Positions 45,101-56,394 of a DNA stretch of 58,503 nucleotides are shown here, piece by piece; the stretch's first letter is position 1, and each line of letters opens with the position of its first letter. The notes below the pieces were generated by a model, which saw nothing but the letters and a program-made list of their open reading frames with translations, was not told the DNA's origin and did no database searches. The position numbers were made by a program, and so were the translations under genes. This DNA is from Gnetum montanum (Eukaryota > Streptophyta > Gnetopsida > Gnetales > Gnetaceae), in NCBI GenBank assembly GCA_015680685.1, contig MNCI01015561.1:1107825-1166327 (forward strand). The letters are read 5' to 3'.

Positions 45101-46980
45101 AGTGAGCAGATGAGGTCATGACCAAGTCATACAAGTTCAGTATTGTGTTCTTCTACTTGAGCATTTGGCTCACCTAAGCTAGCATAGCTATGAAGTCCTT
45201 GTCATTGATTGTTGTGTTGGCCTTGACCTCCTCCATATGGCTCAAGAGATGGATCTCTCACAAAGGGGACTTGGACATTAGTTGTTTGGCCTGCTTAAGG
45301 GTAGGGGCCCAAGTGTTCAATTGCAGCTTGCATGTTATGGCATTTGCTTTGGCTGTGGGGTTCACAAGGCACTCATTCAGCCTCTTGTGTTGCCATTTGG
45401 TAGGCCTACCAAAGTTGCCAATGGGGGCAACCATTGAAGAAGAAAAGAATAACATGTTGCCCACTATTGGGCTTCGGGTAGGTGAGGGGCCATCACATTG
45501 TGGCACCCTAATGAAAAATGGTAGTTTTTGGGAGTTTTTGTTGTGAGGCTAGCTCATTATGGCACCTTGATGATGAAGGGTTGTTTAGTAGTTGTAGGTG
45601 TAGCATCATGCCAGTTTAACGTCTTAGTAGATGGAGGCTATGAGACCTTAATCACGAAGGATGTTGTGGGTGCTTGAGGTGGTACTTTGATCACAAAAGA
45701 AGGCCTCTTACTTGTGGAGGCCAAGGGAATCCTTACCTTACTAGGAGGCACTCGGATCACAAAAGGTTGTTGTGTAGGTTTAGCTTTGCCTCCTATGCTA
45801 ATAGATTTTATGATGTAGGAGGCATCATTTTCATTGGATTAGCTCGTTACATTAAGCACCAATTGGCCTCTTTCTATCATTCTTTACAGATCATCCTACA
45901 AAGCCCGATACTTATCTGTACTATGACTGGACATTTGATGGTAATGATAGTATTGGTCTAGTTAGAAATGTTGTGGGACTAGGGGCTCATTTGGTACTAC
46001 TGAGGTGGGGTTCCTCAGTAGTTCATAGTACTTATCATGTCATTGGCAGGCAGTTTCTGATACTCATTTATATTGGATTTTCTCAACTTTCAAGAGTTGA
46101 TCCAACAACTTTGAGAATTTCATTGGCAATGGGATGTACTTTGAGAAATTGTTATGCTCAAAGTGGAGCCTTGTAGTGGCTTGCACTATGGCCCCTACCG
46201 ATGTGGGCAAATTGGCACCAAAGTTAGCAGCTTTGTGTGTTAGGGCCTTGGGTTGTTTAGCCTTTTGGCCCTAGTTGGTTGCTTTTGTAGGTGTGGCTAC
46301 TGTTGCCACTTTTGTGGTTTGCTTGCTTGCATGCTAGTTTCTATAGGCCACGTAGGCTAGGTTGTTGCTTGCTTGCACTGCCTCCTCTATGCCTTTTTTT
46401 TTTGGCAAAGGTTTGGCTAAGACACTTTGGGGCCAAGTAGTACAATTTTAACTTGATGAAGTCATTGACTAAACCTTGAAAATGGCCAATAGGTGAGTCT
46501 TTGCTAGAGGCTCATGGATTTCTTACAAGGTGGTGCTCCATAGTTGGATGAATTTGGTCATGGGCTCTAGGAGCCCCTACTTGACCTACATGAGCTAGTC
46601 AAGGGTTACTTTAGGTTTTAGGTTGTACTTGAAGTGTGTATCAAACTAGCTTAGGAGGTCCTCTAGGAAGGAGATTAAGCCCCTAGGTGGCGAGCAATAC
46701 TAATCAAGAACTTTACCAATTAGGGACATGGGGAAGACATGCATGATTGCATGCAACTAGGTTTGCAGCAGTAGGCACTCAGACTTGAATGTGACCAAGT
46801 GCATGTTGGGGTTCCCCTCATCATTATACTTGGTGAGTTGAGGTAGCGAGACCCTGGTTGGAAGAGTTACAGGTGGTATTATAGGACTTATTGGGTCATC
46901 CTGGTAGAAATCTACCACCTTGACTATTGATCTCCTTTTTCAAACTTTGGATCAACTAGAATAATTGATCCAAGCTTGGA
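45101..46980 (-). pseudogene. Element J: gag
   Basis: Minus strand, several frames. Gag core YNDEGNPNMHLVTFKSECLL, MHVFPMSLIGKVLD, PPRGLISFLEDLLS, FDTHFKYNLKPKV (46600-46830). Then QASNNLAYVAY, an A/T/K-rich linker (46190-46340), QLLKVEKIQYK, and a histidine-type knuckle YYHYHQMSSHSTDKYRAL (45905-45960). It matches E in order and sequence. Confidence 0.85.
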
Positions 46981-47153
46981 GATGTGCCAGCTAGTTGCGT
47001 TAGCTAGGCTTGTGTGGGTTGCACAGTGTAGGGTCGGATTGTTGGTTGTGGAGTGTGTTACTTTAATGTCATAGTGAATGATTTTTATTAGTTTAATGTC
47101 ATAGTAGATGGATGCAGTTGATGCATTGGTTGAGTGATGGATGAGGCCACATA
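46981..47153 (-). other. Element J: leader
   Basis: Short leader with two TTTAATGTCATAGT(A/G) repeat units (about 47052, 47088). No PBS like that of D or E is seen next to the LTR. Confidence 0.5.
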
Positions 47154-48740
47154 TGAGTGGGTAATCGTAATCGATGTCAACCATCTAAACAATGGTAAGC
47201 ATAGTTGATGTCAACCATGTAAATAATGTTAAGTGTAGTCACATTTTTTGGTAGAAAATAGGAGTGTCGACACCTGTGGACTGCCACTTGAGAATAGTTG
47301 TAGGCCAAATGCAGATAAAATGCAAAAAAAATGTAAAGAAAATGTGAAGGAAGAAGAGAGAGAAATGGAACACTACCCCAAATGGGGTTGAGCGTAGTTA
47401 ACATCCAAAGGGATTCATAACGTACACAATGTACAATAGGCATAGTGGGAGTGTAGTCACAATCTCGATGGTGTTGGGCTATGAAGTTTGGTGCTCGTCG
47501 TGATGTACCATGCCTATCGGGTTGGTTGCCATGGTGTATCGTGCAATGTTCTGTAGGCCTACAACAGGGCTACAATGTACCATGCAGTGTTCTTTACCTC
47601 TCTACCAATGTGGTATGCTCTAGGTCTTGTTCACCCACAGAGCTAAGTGCCAATATGCCAATATGCAAATGTAAAATGAAAGTGCCAACTGCCAATCCCC
47701 CAAATGTTGGGGATCCAAGGGTATTTATAGGGTTCGGGTTAGCCCAAAATGTAGATCAAGTGCCACATGGTGGTGTAATAGATGGGACTATGCTCTAGGA
47801 TAGTTGGGACATGAAGATAAGCTAGGCATTCACTAGGCAACAAGAAAAATTCAAAAGAATTTCTAAGTCCGAAGACTACCAGAAAAATTTCAAAAAAATT
47901 TCTAACTTTGGTGACTACGCTCAACCCCTTGCTACACTCTAGAGTGTAGTCCCAACAAGTTAGAAATTTTTTTGCAAAACTAGTGTTCCATACTAACTAT
48001 GCTAACTATGTTCTAAAGCATAGTTGGGGCAGTGGGAGCATAGTTTGACACTTAGAAAAATTTGTGCAACTATTGTTGACACTTAGAAAAAATTTTGTAA
48101 AACTAGTTGTTATGTGTTGACTATGCTAACTACACTCTAGAGCATAGTCCCAATAGTGGAAGCGTAGTCTAACACTTAGAAAAATCTACAACTTGTATCA
48201 TCATTTTGACACTTAGAAAAATTTTTGCAAAATTGGCTATTATGCGTTGACTATGCTGACTATCCTCTAGAGGGTAGTCCTAGCAGTGGAGAGCATAGTC
48301 TTAGCACTTAGAAAAATTCTACAATAAGTGTCATCATTCTGACACTTAGAAAAAATCTTGCAAAATTGGTGTTTGTGTGTTGACTATGCTAACTACTCTT
48401 TGGAGCATAGTCCCGGCAATGGAGAGCATAGTCTCAACACTTAGAAAAATTTTTGTTTAAAATTTTGCAACTTGTGACCTCATTTGAATACTTAGCCAAA
48501 ATTGCAAAAAGTTGACCATTAAAGCTAACTACGCTCTACTACAGTGGAGAGTGTAATCCTAGCACTTAGAAAAATTTGTAGAAAGTGTCATCATTCTAAC
48601 ACTTAAAAAAAATTTATGAATTTGACAATTTGAGCTAACTACGCTCAACACTTAGAAAAATTTGGGCAAAGTGCCACTATTTTAACACTTAGCCAAATTT
48701 GCAGTCAAAATGTAGGGATCCAAAATTTTGTGGTGTTTCA
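47154..48740 (-). mobile_element. Element J: 5' LTR
   Basis: Repeat of 40954-42485, ending GGTGTTTCA at 48740 (minus strand TGAAACACC). TATA box at about 47717-47730 (minus strand CCTATAAATACCC). Two 33-bp GATGTCAACCATGT units (three in the other LTR) and the approximately 150-bp U3 units (47930-48560). Confidence 0.9.
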
Positions 48741-49198
48741 ATGTTGTCATGCAAGATTGAGCTAAAAGGATGAGGAAGAAAATTCAACTAACCTTAAAGC
48801 CTAAATGGATCCCTCTCATGATGTTGTTAAGCCAAGTTGACCTTATGTACCCAAACCTTAAACCTAAAACCATTCTACTATGCAGCCATAACACCTTGAA
48901 GTAGCCAAATGATCATCAACCTCAAAGCCAAAAACATCACAGAGGGTTCCTTGGTTGAAATTCCCATGTAAATCATGATGGTGATGAGAAAACACATAGA
49001 ACCAAGTTCCTTACCAGAACCTAAACCTACTCAAGACAACATCAAACCCTTACAATGCAACATTAAAAGCCATTACATGACCCTTGATTACATGTAACAC
49101 TGACATGTTTGCTTGTAGGTTTATTTATGATTGTTGAAAGGTTGCAATGAATGACTGATGTTAATGACTCTAATGGTCTATGACAAGCAAGCTTGCAT

Positions 49199-49252
<54 letters not shown>

Positions 49253-49453
49253 ACACAATGAATGAACTATAGAATGTTGTAAATCTAATGCACATTGCAT
49301 AGATCCCTCTATGTTGTAATAATGATGACCTATTATGACTTGGTCTACTGGTTATCTCATGTGGCCTATGCACTTACTTTGTAACAACATGTTTTCTTTG
49401 TCTTGTTTTCTTATTCTCTTAGAGTTGTGCTTGCAAGATGAAGCTTGAAGTCA
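48741..49453 (+). other. Element E: 3' region between J and K
   Basis: No frame. It continues element E after the J insertion and ends at the K insertion; includes the (CT)n tract at 49200-49247. Confidence 0.6.
49200..49247 (+). repeat. (CT)n microsatellite
   Basis: About 24 uninterrupted CT units. Confidence 0.97.
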
Positions 49454-49786
49454 TGATAAGAATTAACATGGAACAAAATAACAAGTGCAAGAATAGAGCA
49501 GATATAAGGAGAAATAGAAATATTTTATTCTAGTGTGGTACATCAAAGCTACTATCAAATGGCTTATTTATAATAGGCTAAGTCCACCAAACTCCCATTC
49601 TTTCTCTAACTGAACATGAAGATTAGAATTACATCATGATAACTCATTAAACTTAAACTGATTCTTGTAATAGAAACAAGATTAACTCCCATTCTTTTCT
49701 AACTAAACCTGGAGGTTAGAATTACTAATAGACTCAACCATAACTTAAACTAATTTTCGTAACAGAAGTAAGATTAATAACTAACA
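49454..49786 (-). mobile_element. Element K: 3' LTR
   Basis: Minus strand TGTTAGTTATTAATC...TTAATTCTTATCA; 333 bp. It contains two copies of CTAACYTCCATGTTCAGTTAGA-like sequence (49608-49640, 49700-49735). TATA-like TATTATAAATAAG at about 49565-49580. Confidence 0.93.
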
Positions 49787-49797
49787 TCCCCCTTAAT
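49787..49797 (-). promoter_or_regulatory. Element K: polypurine tract
   Basis: The minus strand TTAAGGGGGA directly precedes the LTR start TGTTAG and overlaps the stop codon of pol. Confidence 0.85.
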
Positions 49798-50345
49798 CTT
49801 GATTTGGAAAAACCATCATTCCAAGCATACACTTTAATTTGGCAAACGTATCATACTTCAACGATTTGGTGAGAATGTCTGCCACTTGGTCTTTGGACTT
49901 GCAATACACTAATTCAATTGCTTTCTTTCCAACTTGATCTCTTAGAAAATGATAGCACATGTCAATGTGTTTACTTCTTCCATGTGTGACAAGATTCTTT
50001 GCCAACTCAATTGTAGAAATATTATCAACAAAGATCTTCATTGGCCTCTTGACGGGGCATGGATTTGGCTCATCACATTGCCTAACCATATTTCTTGACA
50101 TGCACTTGAAGCTATAGCAACATATTTTTCCTCACAAGTTGAAAGTGCAACTATGGATTGCTTTTTTTATGGCCATGAACAAGCTATAGCACCAAAATTA
50201 AAACAATAACTAGAAGTGATTTTCTAGTCATCTAAATCTCCACCCTAATCACTATCAAAATACCCTATAAGAGCACAATTATTAAATTAGGAATAGAATA
50301 AACCATGATCATAGGTGCCCTTTAGGTATCACAGGATTCTTTTGG
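49793..50345 (-). pseudogene. Element K: RNase H
   Basis: Minus strand. The open end (50101-49793) reads MKIFVDNISTIELAKNLVTH (D of the active site in VDN), KHIDMCYHFLRDQV, and KSKDQVADILTKSLKYDTFA to the stop, the standard C-terminus of Copia pol. Upstream, YDHGLFYS..LGYFDSDWGGDLDD (about 50215-50310), with stops, holds the first acidic residue. Confidence 0.93.
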
Positions 50346-51310
50346 CCACCTACATATGAGGTTAATGAGGAGATTCCAAAAACTTGCTAATCAAACCAAC
50401 ACCATAAGAGATGTCTGGCCTTGTGCATGTGAGGTATCTCAAACTCCCAACAATTTTCTTGAAATAAGTTGAATCAAAAAGTGTCCCTTCTCCATTCTTT
50501 AACAATCTTGTGCCAACCTCCATGGGAGTTGTTACAAGATTACAATCTTGCATACAAAACTTCTTCAAGAGTTTAGTAGCATACCTATTTTGACAAATAA
50601 AAATCCCATCTTCTCTCTAAACTACTTCAATTCCAAGGAAATGTGACAGGAGGACAAGATCTATCATTTCGAACTCATGCATAATGGACTTCTTGAAATC
50701 TTCAATCATTCTGAGATTATTTCCTGTGAATATTAGATCATCAACATAAAAACATAGCAATAGTATATCACTAGAATCATTAGTCTTTACATATAAATCA
50801 TGTTCATATGGACACTTCTGGAAGCTAGCCTTATGGAAGAAAGTGTTAATGCACTTATTACATGCTTGTGACACTTGTTTGAGACCATACAATGCTTTCT
50901 TCAGTCTATACATCTTATCTTCACTTCCCTACTTCATGAATCCAAGTGGTTGCTTGACAAAAACCTCCTCTTCAAGTGGGCCATTTAGAAAGATTGACTT
51001 CACATTCATTTAATGGATTTTCCACTTCTTCTAGGAAACTAATGTAATAAGAAGTCTAATTATTTCAATTCAAGCAATAGGAGAGAAAACCTCTTGGTAG
51101 TCATAGCCAAGCCTTTGCTCAAATCCCTTTGCCACCAATCTTGCTTTGTGTCTTTCCACCTCACCATTTGACTTCACCTTTGTCTTGAAAATCCACTTTA
51201 CATCAATTATTTTATGACCATGTGGGATTTCAGTGAGTTCCCACATATTGTTTCTTTTAATTACCTTGATCTCCTCATTCATGGCATTTACCCATTTAGG
51301 ATCTTAAATT
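50346..51310 (-). pseudogene. Element K: reverse transcriptase
   Basis: Minus strand. EIKVIKRNNMWELTEIPHGH, VKWIFKTKVKSNGEVERHKA, RLVAKGFEQRLGYDYQEVF (51282-51070), then YRLKKALYGLKQVSQA, LLLCFYVDDLIFTGNN (YVDD box at about 50740-50760), HEFEMIDLVLLSHFLGIEV, and TTPMEVGTRLLKNGEG, FKKIVGSLRYLTCTRPDISY (50568-50362). It copies the RNA into cDNA; here broken by frameshifts and stops. The middle (palm A motif LDVKSAFLNG) is at about 50970-51010, with a stop. Confidence 0.95.
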
Positions 51311-51591
51311 ACCTTCTGGAATGTCACAAGTTCACTATCTACAAAGAAGGAAAAGTATACCAATTCTTCATCATCATCAACTTCATCATCAAGAGTTAGC
51401 TCATAGTCTTGCAGGCATACTAATTGTTGGCATTGCTGCCTTGGCCTTCCAAATTCTACTAGAGCTTGTGAAGTGGAACTTTCTTGAGCAAAGCTTGATG
51501 TATCTTCATTTGTGGTAGGAACTGCAACTTCCTCTTCAACGATACAAATTTGTTGCTGCTAGAAGTATTTGTGTGAATCAACATCTCATTT

Positions 51592-52610
51592 TTAATCCTC
51601 TTCTTTATCAAAGGTTACATCTTGACTAATAATCACCTTCTTTATTACAAGATTAAATAGCTTGTATCCCCCATTCTTGTAGCCAACAGATATAGTCTTC
51701 TCTACTCGATCATCTAGCTTTGTTCTCATCTCTGCTGGAGCGTGAGCATAAGCAATAGCACCAAACACTCTAGGATGTTTCACACTCAGCTTGAAACCAC
51801 TCCATGCCTCTATAGGGGTGATATTTTGCACACTCCTTGTTGGAGACCTGTTTAAAAAGTAAATAGAACATGAGACAGCTTCACCCCAAAATGAATTAGG
51901 CATTTGCTTTCACCTTTAGCATGCTCCTCGCCATGTTCATTATAGTTTTGTTCTTCCTTTTGGCTACTTCATTATGTTGTGAGGTGTAGGGAAAAGTGAC
52001 TTGATGCTTTATTCCCTATTCTTCACAATATTCATTAAATTCTTGGAAGTGTATTCACCTCCACCATCAATTCACACAACTTTAACAAGATAACCACTGT
52101 ACCTTTCAACATGCACCTTGAACTTGTTAAAGCAATAAAAAACTTCAAACTTCCTTTGGAAAAGATAGACCCAAATTTTTCAAGTAAAATCATTAATAAA
52201 AATCAGGAAATACCTATTATTTCCATTTGACAAGGTGTTCATTGGGCCACATACATCAAAATGAATGAGCTCTCGTGGTTGTGTTTCATGTCGTTGTTCT
52301 ATTGAAAATGGCATTCTATGATGCTTTCCAAGAATGCAAGCTTCATACAATTGTTCTAAATGGTGAATACTTGGCAAACCTTTCACCATATTTTCTTTAG
52401 CAAGTAATTTTAAACTTCAAAAGTTTAAATGTCCAAAGTGAAGGTGCCACAACCAAGGCTCATCATTTATAATGGCATTAAGACAATTATAAACACCACT
52501 AGAAATATCAGCTAGAAACATATGATTCTTCATCAAAGGGACCTTGAGAATGCGTGTACCTTTGTTGTCAAAAATGAAGAGTTGATTACCATGAAGGTTC
52601 AAGACATGCC
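51592..52610 (-). pseudogene. Element K: GAG-pre-integrase and integrase
   Basis: Minus strand. WLWHLHFGHLNF and CILGKHHRMPF form the HHCC zinc module (Y-E-A-C-I, first C kept). ELIHFDVCGPMNTLSNGNNR carries the first catalytic D, IDGGGEYTS the second (about 52045). The third motif, normally V-E-R-K-N, reads [17 protein letters not shown] (about 51930-51965), so the catalytic glutamate is lysine. The C-terminal part [32 protein letters not shown] follows. One frameshift lies before MPNSFWG. Confidence 0.95.
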
Positions 52611-52945
52611 CCTTTTCTGCCAGCTAACCCACACTAAGAAAATTACTCTTCATACCTAGCACATAGAAGACATCAAAAATATATTTATGATCTCCATTCT
52701 TCAAGTTGATAAATATTTATCCTTTTCCCATCACTAGTATAGTGATGTCATCAGCAAATTTGACTTTGGTATGAAAGGACTCATCAAGAATAGCAAATAA
52801 CTCCTTTTTGCTACACATATGATTAGTACACCCAGTGTCAAGAAACCATGAATGGTAGTTTGGCACTTCACTAGTTATGGTGACCATTAAGAGAGCATGG
52901 TCACCATTGTCATCTTCTTCTTATGCATAGTAAGACCTCTGAGTA
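52611..52945 (-). pseudogene. Element K: protease
   Basis: Minus strand. NYHSWFLDTGCTNHMCSKKE carries the Copia protease active site D-T-G (normally D-S/T-G-A/C) at about 52815-52860. It is followed by FHTKVKFADDITILVMGKG and KNGDHKYIFDVFYVLGMKSN to about 52630, with one stop. Confidence 0.93.
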
Positions 52946-53858
52946 TTATCCTTGTATCTACACTCATTTGAATAATGCCCATGCCTAGGACAAGAGTAAC
53001 AGACAACATTGGATTTGTCATGCCTTCCTCTACCACGTCCACGACCACGACCTCTTAAATTTTGCTAATGACTAGAATCTATTTTTTTTTTATCATTGCG
53101 TTTAATTCCATGATTACTGTTATGACCACCATGACTCCTGGTGTAGTAGCCCCTAAGTCCTCTTCCTCTACCACGAGAACCACCATTCTTTGGCTTGTTT
53201 CACCATCTTGATCACCTTTGATGGAGACTTGGCCTTGAAAGGCTTACTCAATCAACTTCTCAACTTTCTTCTTGTTCATTTGTTGCTCATGGACTTGTAG
53301 GATGCCAAATAATTCCTCAAAAATCATTGAATAGAGATCATGTGCTTCTTCTATCACCACCACGATATGCTTAAATCTAGAAGTGACCAATCATAAAATC
53401 TTCTTCACTTTAGCCTACTCTTTGTACTCCTCTCCATATGTTTTCATTTGATTTTTCAAAGCAAAAACACAACTAATATAAGGAGAAATAGTCTTAGAAG
53501 ACTCCATTTGTAAGAGCTCATATTGACATCTAAAAGTTTGGAGTCTTACCTTCTTTACTTTGTCCACACCTTTGCACAACATCATCAAGGTATCCCATGA
53601 TCACTTTGATGTGGTTATTCCTACAATTTTCTCAAAAACTTCACCATTCATCCCTTGATAAATGAAATATAATGCCTTCTTATCTTTCTTCTTATTCTCT
53701 TGGTGGGCATTCTTCTATGCATTGGTTGCATTTGTTGCAAGATCAGCAACACTTTTCCACAACATCCAATAGCTCAAAAGCACCTTCATTTGGACACTCC
53801 ACCAATTGTAATTTTGTCCATCCAAGCTAGGAACTAAAATTTGAGTCAAGCTATTCAT
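52946..53858 (-). pseudogene. Element K: gag
   Basis: Minus strand from ATG 53858, 12 bp after the PBS: MNSLTQILVPSLDGQNYNWW, SVQMKVLLSYWMLW (DUF4219/UBN2-type Copia Gag). A helical region follows, then an RG-rich stretch (GRGRGRGRHDKSN, about 53010-53050) and a perfect knuckle CYSCPRHGHYSNEC (52960-53001; CX2CX4HX4C). Stops in the helical part. Confidence 0.92.
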
Positions 53859-53869
53859 TGGAACTTCTA

Positions 53870-53881
53870 GCTCTGATGCCA
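53870..53881 (-). promoter_or_regulatory. Element K: primer-binding site (tRNA-iMet type)
   Basis: The minus strand TGGCATCAGAGC has one change from TGGTATCAGAGC, the initiator tRNA-Met site usual for Copia, one base after the LTR. Confidence 0.92.
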
Positions 53882-53882
53882 C

Positions 53883-54186
53883 TGATAAGAATTAACACAG
53901 AACAAAATAACAGGCACAAGAATAGAGCATATATGAAGGTATATCAAAGCTACAATCAAATGGCCTATTTATAATAGGTTAAGTCCACCAAACTCCCATT
54001 CTTTTTCTAACTAAACATGGAGGTTAGAATTACATCATGATAACTCATTAAACTTAAACTGATTCTTGTAACAAAACAAGATTAACTCCCATTCTTTTCT
54101 AACTGAACATGGAGGTTAGAATTACTAGTAGACTTGACCATAACTTAAACTGATTCTTGTAATAGAAGAAGGATTAATAACTAATA
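53883..54186 (-). mobile_element. Element K: 5' LTR
   Basis: Repeat of 49454-49786 with a short internal deletion near 53940 (AGGAGAAATAGAAATATTTT missing). It ends at TAATA 54186 (decayed CA of the minus-strand TG). Confidence 0.92.
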
Positions 54187-54977
54187 ATCGCAAGGGGTAC
54201 AACTCATTATCATAGAAAGTTACCATGTGACCTTGATGTGCAAGATTTGGTTAGCTTGTCCTATCATACCAAGAGTTCTTTTTTTACATCATTTTCATTA
54301 CCATTCCTTGGAGTCTAACCCTGTAGCCTAATTGTAGCCTTCCTTTTCATAAATAACAATGATGACCAATGTTTGACACCAATGAATTATGGTCATTTTA
54401 TGTTTCCCCTATCATGCTTCATCATCAAGTCTATTGGATGTAACACATCTTGTTCAATAGGATTAAAAAAAACCAAATCAAATTTGGCATTGGCAAAAGA
54501 ACCCAATGAATATTTCACCTCATAAAAAAAGAAGGAGAAAACATTTGGCCAAGAAGCCAAAAAGACTAGTGAAGCCAAAACAATTAACCAACGACTCCAA
54601 ACATGTAAAGAAAGGGGCCTAATGGCCAAGGAGACGTGGGAGTGGGATATTAGCCCCTCAAGAACATTACCAAGTGACATTTATCTTGAAAACACGAAAT
54701 GTGAAGAGCTCACTAATCAGCCAACATGTCATTGCCATAACTGTAGCCATGATGACAACATTTGGAACTCATTATTAACTCTTATGACCACTTCCTCATG
54801 ACTAAATATAGCCTTTATTCTATATCACCTCACCATAACCTTATCTCATCATCACAAGAACTCTTTGGCAAGGTTTGACACCACCAAATCAAGCATAGAG
54901 AAGGAGCATTGGTGATGAACCTATGGTGATGTTTTGTATTCTTTGTCAATGTCTCTCAGGTCCATCCTCCAAACATC
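54187..54977 (+). other. Element E: last part of the 3' region
   Basis: No frame. Two GTTTGACACCA phrases (54372, 54878). It ends in the stem-loop arms 54941-54954 and 54971-54984, which correspond to the perfect stem in J. Confidence 0.55.
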
Positions 54978-54993
54978 AAAAAAGAGAGGCCAA
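54978..54993 (+). promoter_or_regulatory. Polypurine tract of element E
   Basis: AAAAAAGAGAGGCCAA directly before the 3' LTR; aligned with AACAAAGAGGGACCAA of J. Confidence 0.8.
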
Positions 54994-56394
54994 TTAAATA
55001 CCAGCTAGAAAATGCATGTTGCAACCTCTTAGCATTACAACTATATTCTCCCACAAAATCCAAGTCTAAAAACTCATTGTAATAGGTGAAGATTGCAATC
55101 CATAAGATGCAATTTCACATACTTTAACTTTTGAGGCTGAAAAATGCTTCATAAGTTGTTATAGACTTGTTTCCCAAGTGGAAAAGGTCCTACCATGTCT
55201 ATATTTTGGCTTGGGGAGGTCAAAAATGCCTTTTGAACTACCAAAATGGGCATTTTCATGAGTTTTTTGGGTGGTACAACCTTTGCTACGCTAGAGTCAC
55301 CTATGCTCAACGTTGGGGGATTTAGCTCCTAAAGCCTTAGCATGGCTCATGTAGCCTTGGCATTGCTCTAGTAGCCCCAACATTACTCTTGCCTAGTGTT
55401 TCTCCAATAGCCTCGATGTTGCTCCAGCAACCTCAATGTTCCTCCAACAAGCTCATCCTTGCTTCTACAACCCCAACATTGTTGCTAGAAGGCTAGCATG
55501 GGTGGAAGAAGCCAGCGTGAGTGAAAGTTCCATTTACTATTTTTAGTAATTGAAATGGTTTTGGTACCTTGGACTATCAAAATTTACTATAAATGAAAAC
55601 CATGCTAGATTTGAACACTTGTTACACCTACATGTGACATCAATCTATCAGCAATCAAGACAGAAATTTGCAACCAAAATTATGGCCATGAAACCTATAT
55701 AAACCAAGTTTGAACACCAAGAAAAGGTTCTACCACTTTAGCATCCAAAAGCTTAGAGAATTGATTGCAAACACAAGGCTTTTGGAGCATTCTCAACATG
55801 GAACCTACAACCATTTGACCACCTTTCAGCATTAGAGATTATGTGAGGTTTTGTGGCAATGCTAAGCTATCTAGGCATTAAGACTCCTAGCATGGCTCTT
55901 ATTTATGTTCCAATACCCCTCACACATCTTACCCCTTGTACTACCAATGCTACAAATCTAGTGAAGGGACCAGCAATGTGTTGTAGTTTCGAGAGTTGTG
56001 GAGTACCTAGATTATGGAGTTGACTATGGTGTCCAAGACTACTAGTTTCAACATACTCCAACCCTTCATTAAAGTGAACCCTATGCATCCCCAAGCATCA
56101 TTTGTACACATTCTGAACTTTCTTCATTTATTTCATTACAATAAAGTTTACAATTTCATTTATTGTGCAAATTATTGTAGATTTATTTCATTTTGTGCAT
56201 TTATTTTAAGCCAAATCTACATTATCTCTTGTTTTGATTATTCTTGTTTACACTCTCTAAGTCCCTAGGTGATTAGCTAGACCATCCAAGGCATTTAGGA
56301 TCCTCTTTCTTGGAGATCCTTGGGATCCAAGGTTAAAGCTATTCTACCTAGAATTCTTTTGATTTTCTAGTAGCCGAATTTTCTAGATGCTACA
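54994..56394 (+). mobile_element. Element E: 3' LTR
   Basis: 1401 bp, starting TTAAATACCAGC (decayed TGAAACACCA) and ending GATGCTACA. A repeat of the 5' LTR along its length, including the 24-27-bp U3 array (55330-55500). TATA box CCTATATAAACC at about 55696. Confidence 0.93.

Larger units (their letters stand above)
40954..48740 (-). mobile_element. Element J: gag-protease LTR element, minus strand (family 2)
   Basis: Direct-repeat LTRs 40954-42485 and 47154-48740, with gag and PR on the minus strand between them and no RT, RNase H or integrase. Flanks AATGT(T) on the left and ATGTT on the right fit a 5-bp target duplication to within one base. LTR start, gag, PR, approximately 30-bp repeats and pre-PPT stem-loop link it to E, in which it is inserted in reverse. 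Confidence 0.88.
49454..54186 (-). mobile_element. Element K: complete Ty1/Copia retrotransposon
   Basis: LTRs 49454-49786 (3') and 53883-54186 (5'), PBS, gag, PR, integrase, RT, RNase H, PPT, in the Copia order on the minus strand. It is inserted in element E. Flanking 5-mers AGTCA and ATCGC do not match, so no target duplication is evident. All coding parts carry stops, so it is inactive, though much better preserved than E. Confidence 0.95.
31420..56394 (+). mobile_element. Element E: gag-protease LTR element with two nested insertions (family 2)
   Basis: LTRs 31420-32822 and 54994-56394 are direct repeats. Flanks CCTCA (31415-31419) and CCACA (56395-56399) could be a target duplication with one change. 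Removing J (40954-48740) and K (49454-54186) leaves about 12.4 kb: LTR, leader, gag, PR, tandem repeats, pre-PPT stem-loop, PPT, LTR. No RT, RNase H or integrase was found in any retained part. Confidence 0.9.

Noticed and set aside
45190-45546. 118-codon plus-strand ORF
   Set aside because: Antisense shadow of the J gag-PR linker.
49170-49373. Minus-strand ORF with RERERERE run
   Set aside because: Product of the CT microsatellite, not a gene.
54393-54680. 95-codon minus-strand ORF with hydrophobic segments
   Set aside because: Lies in the non-coding 3' region of E, hydrophobicity comes from A+T-rich antisense; no family resemblance.
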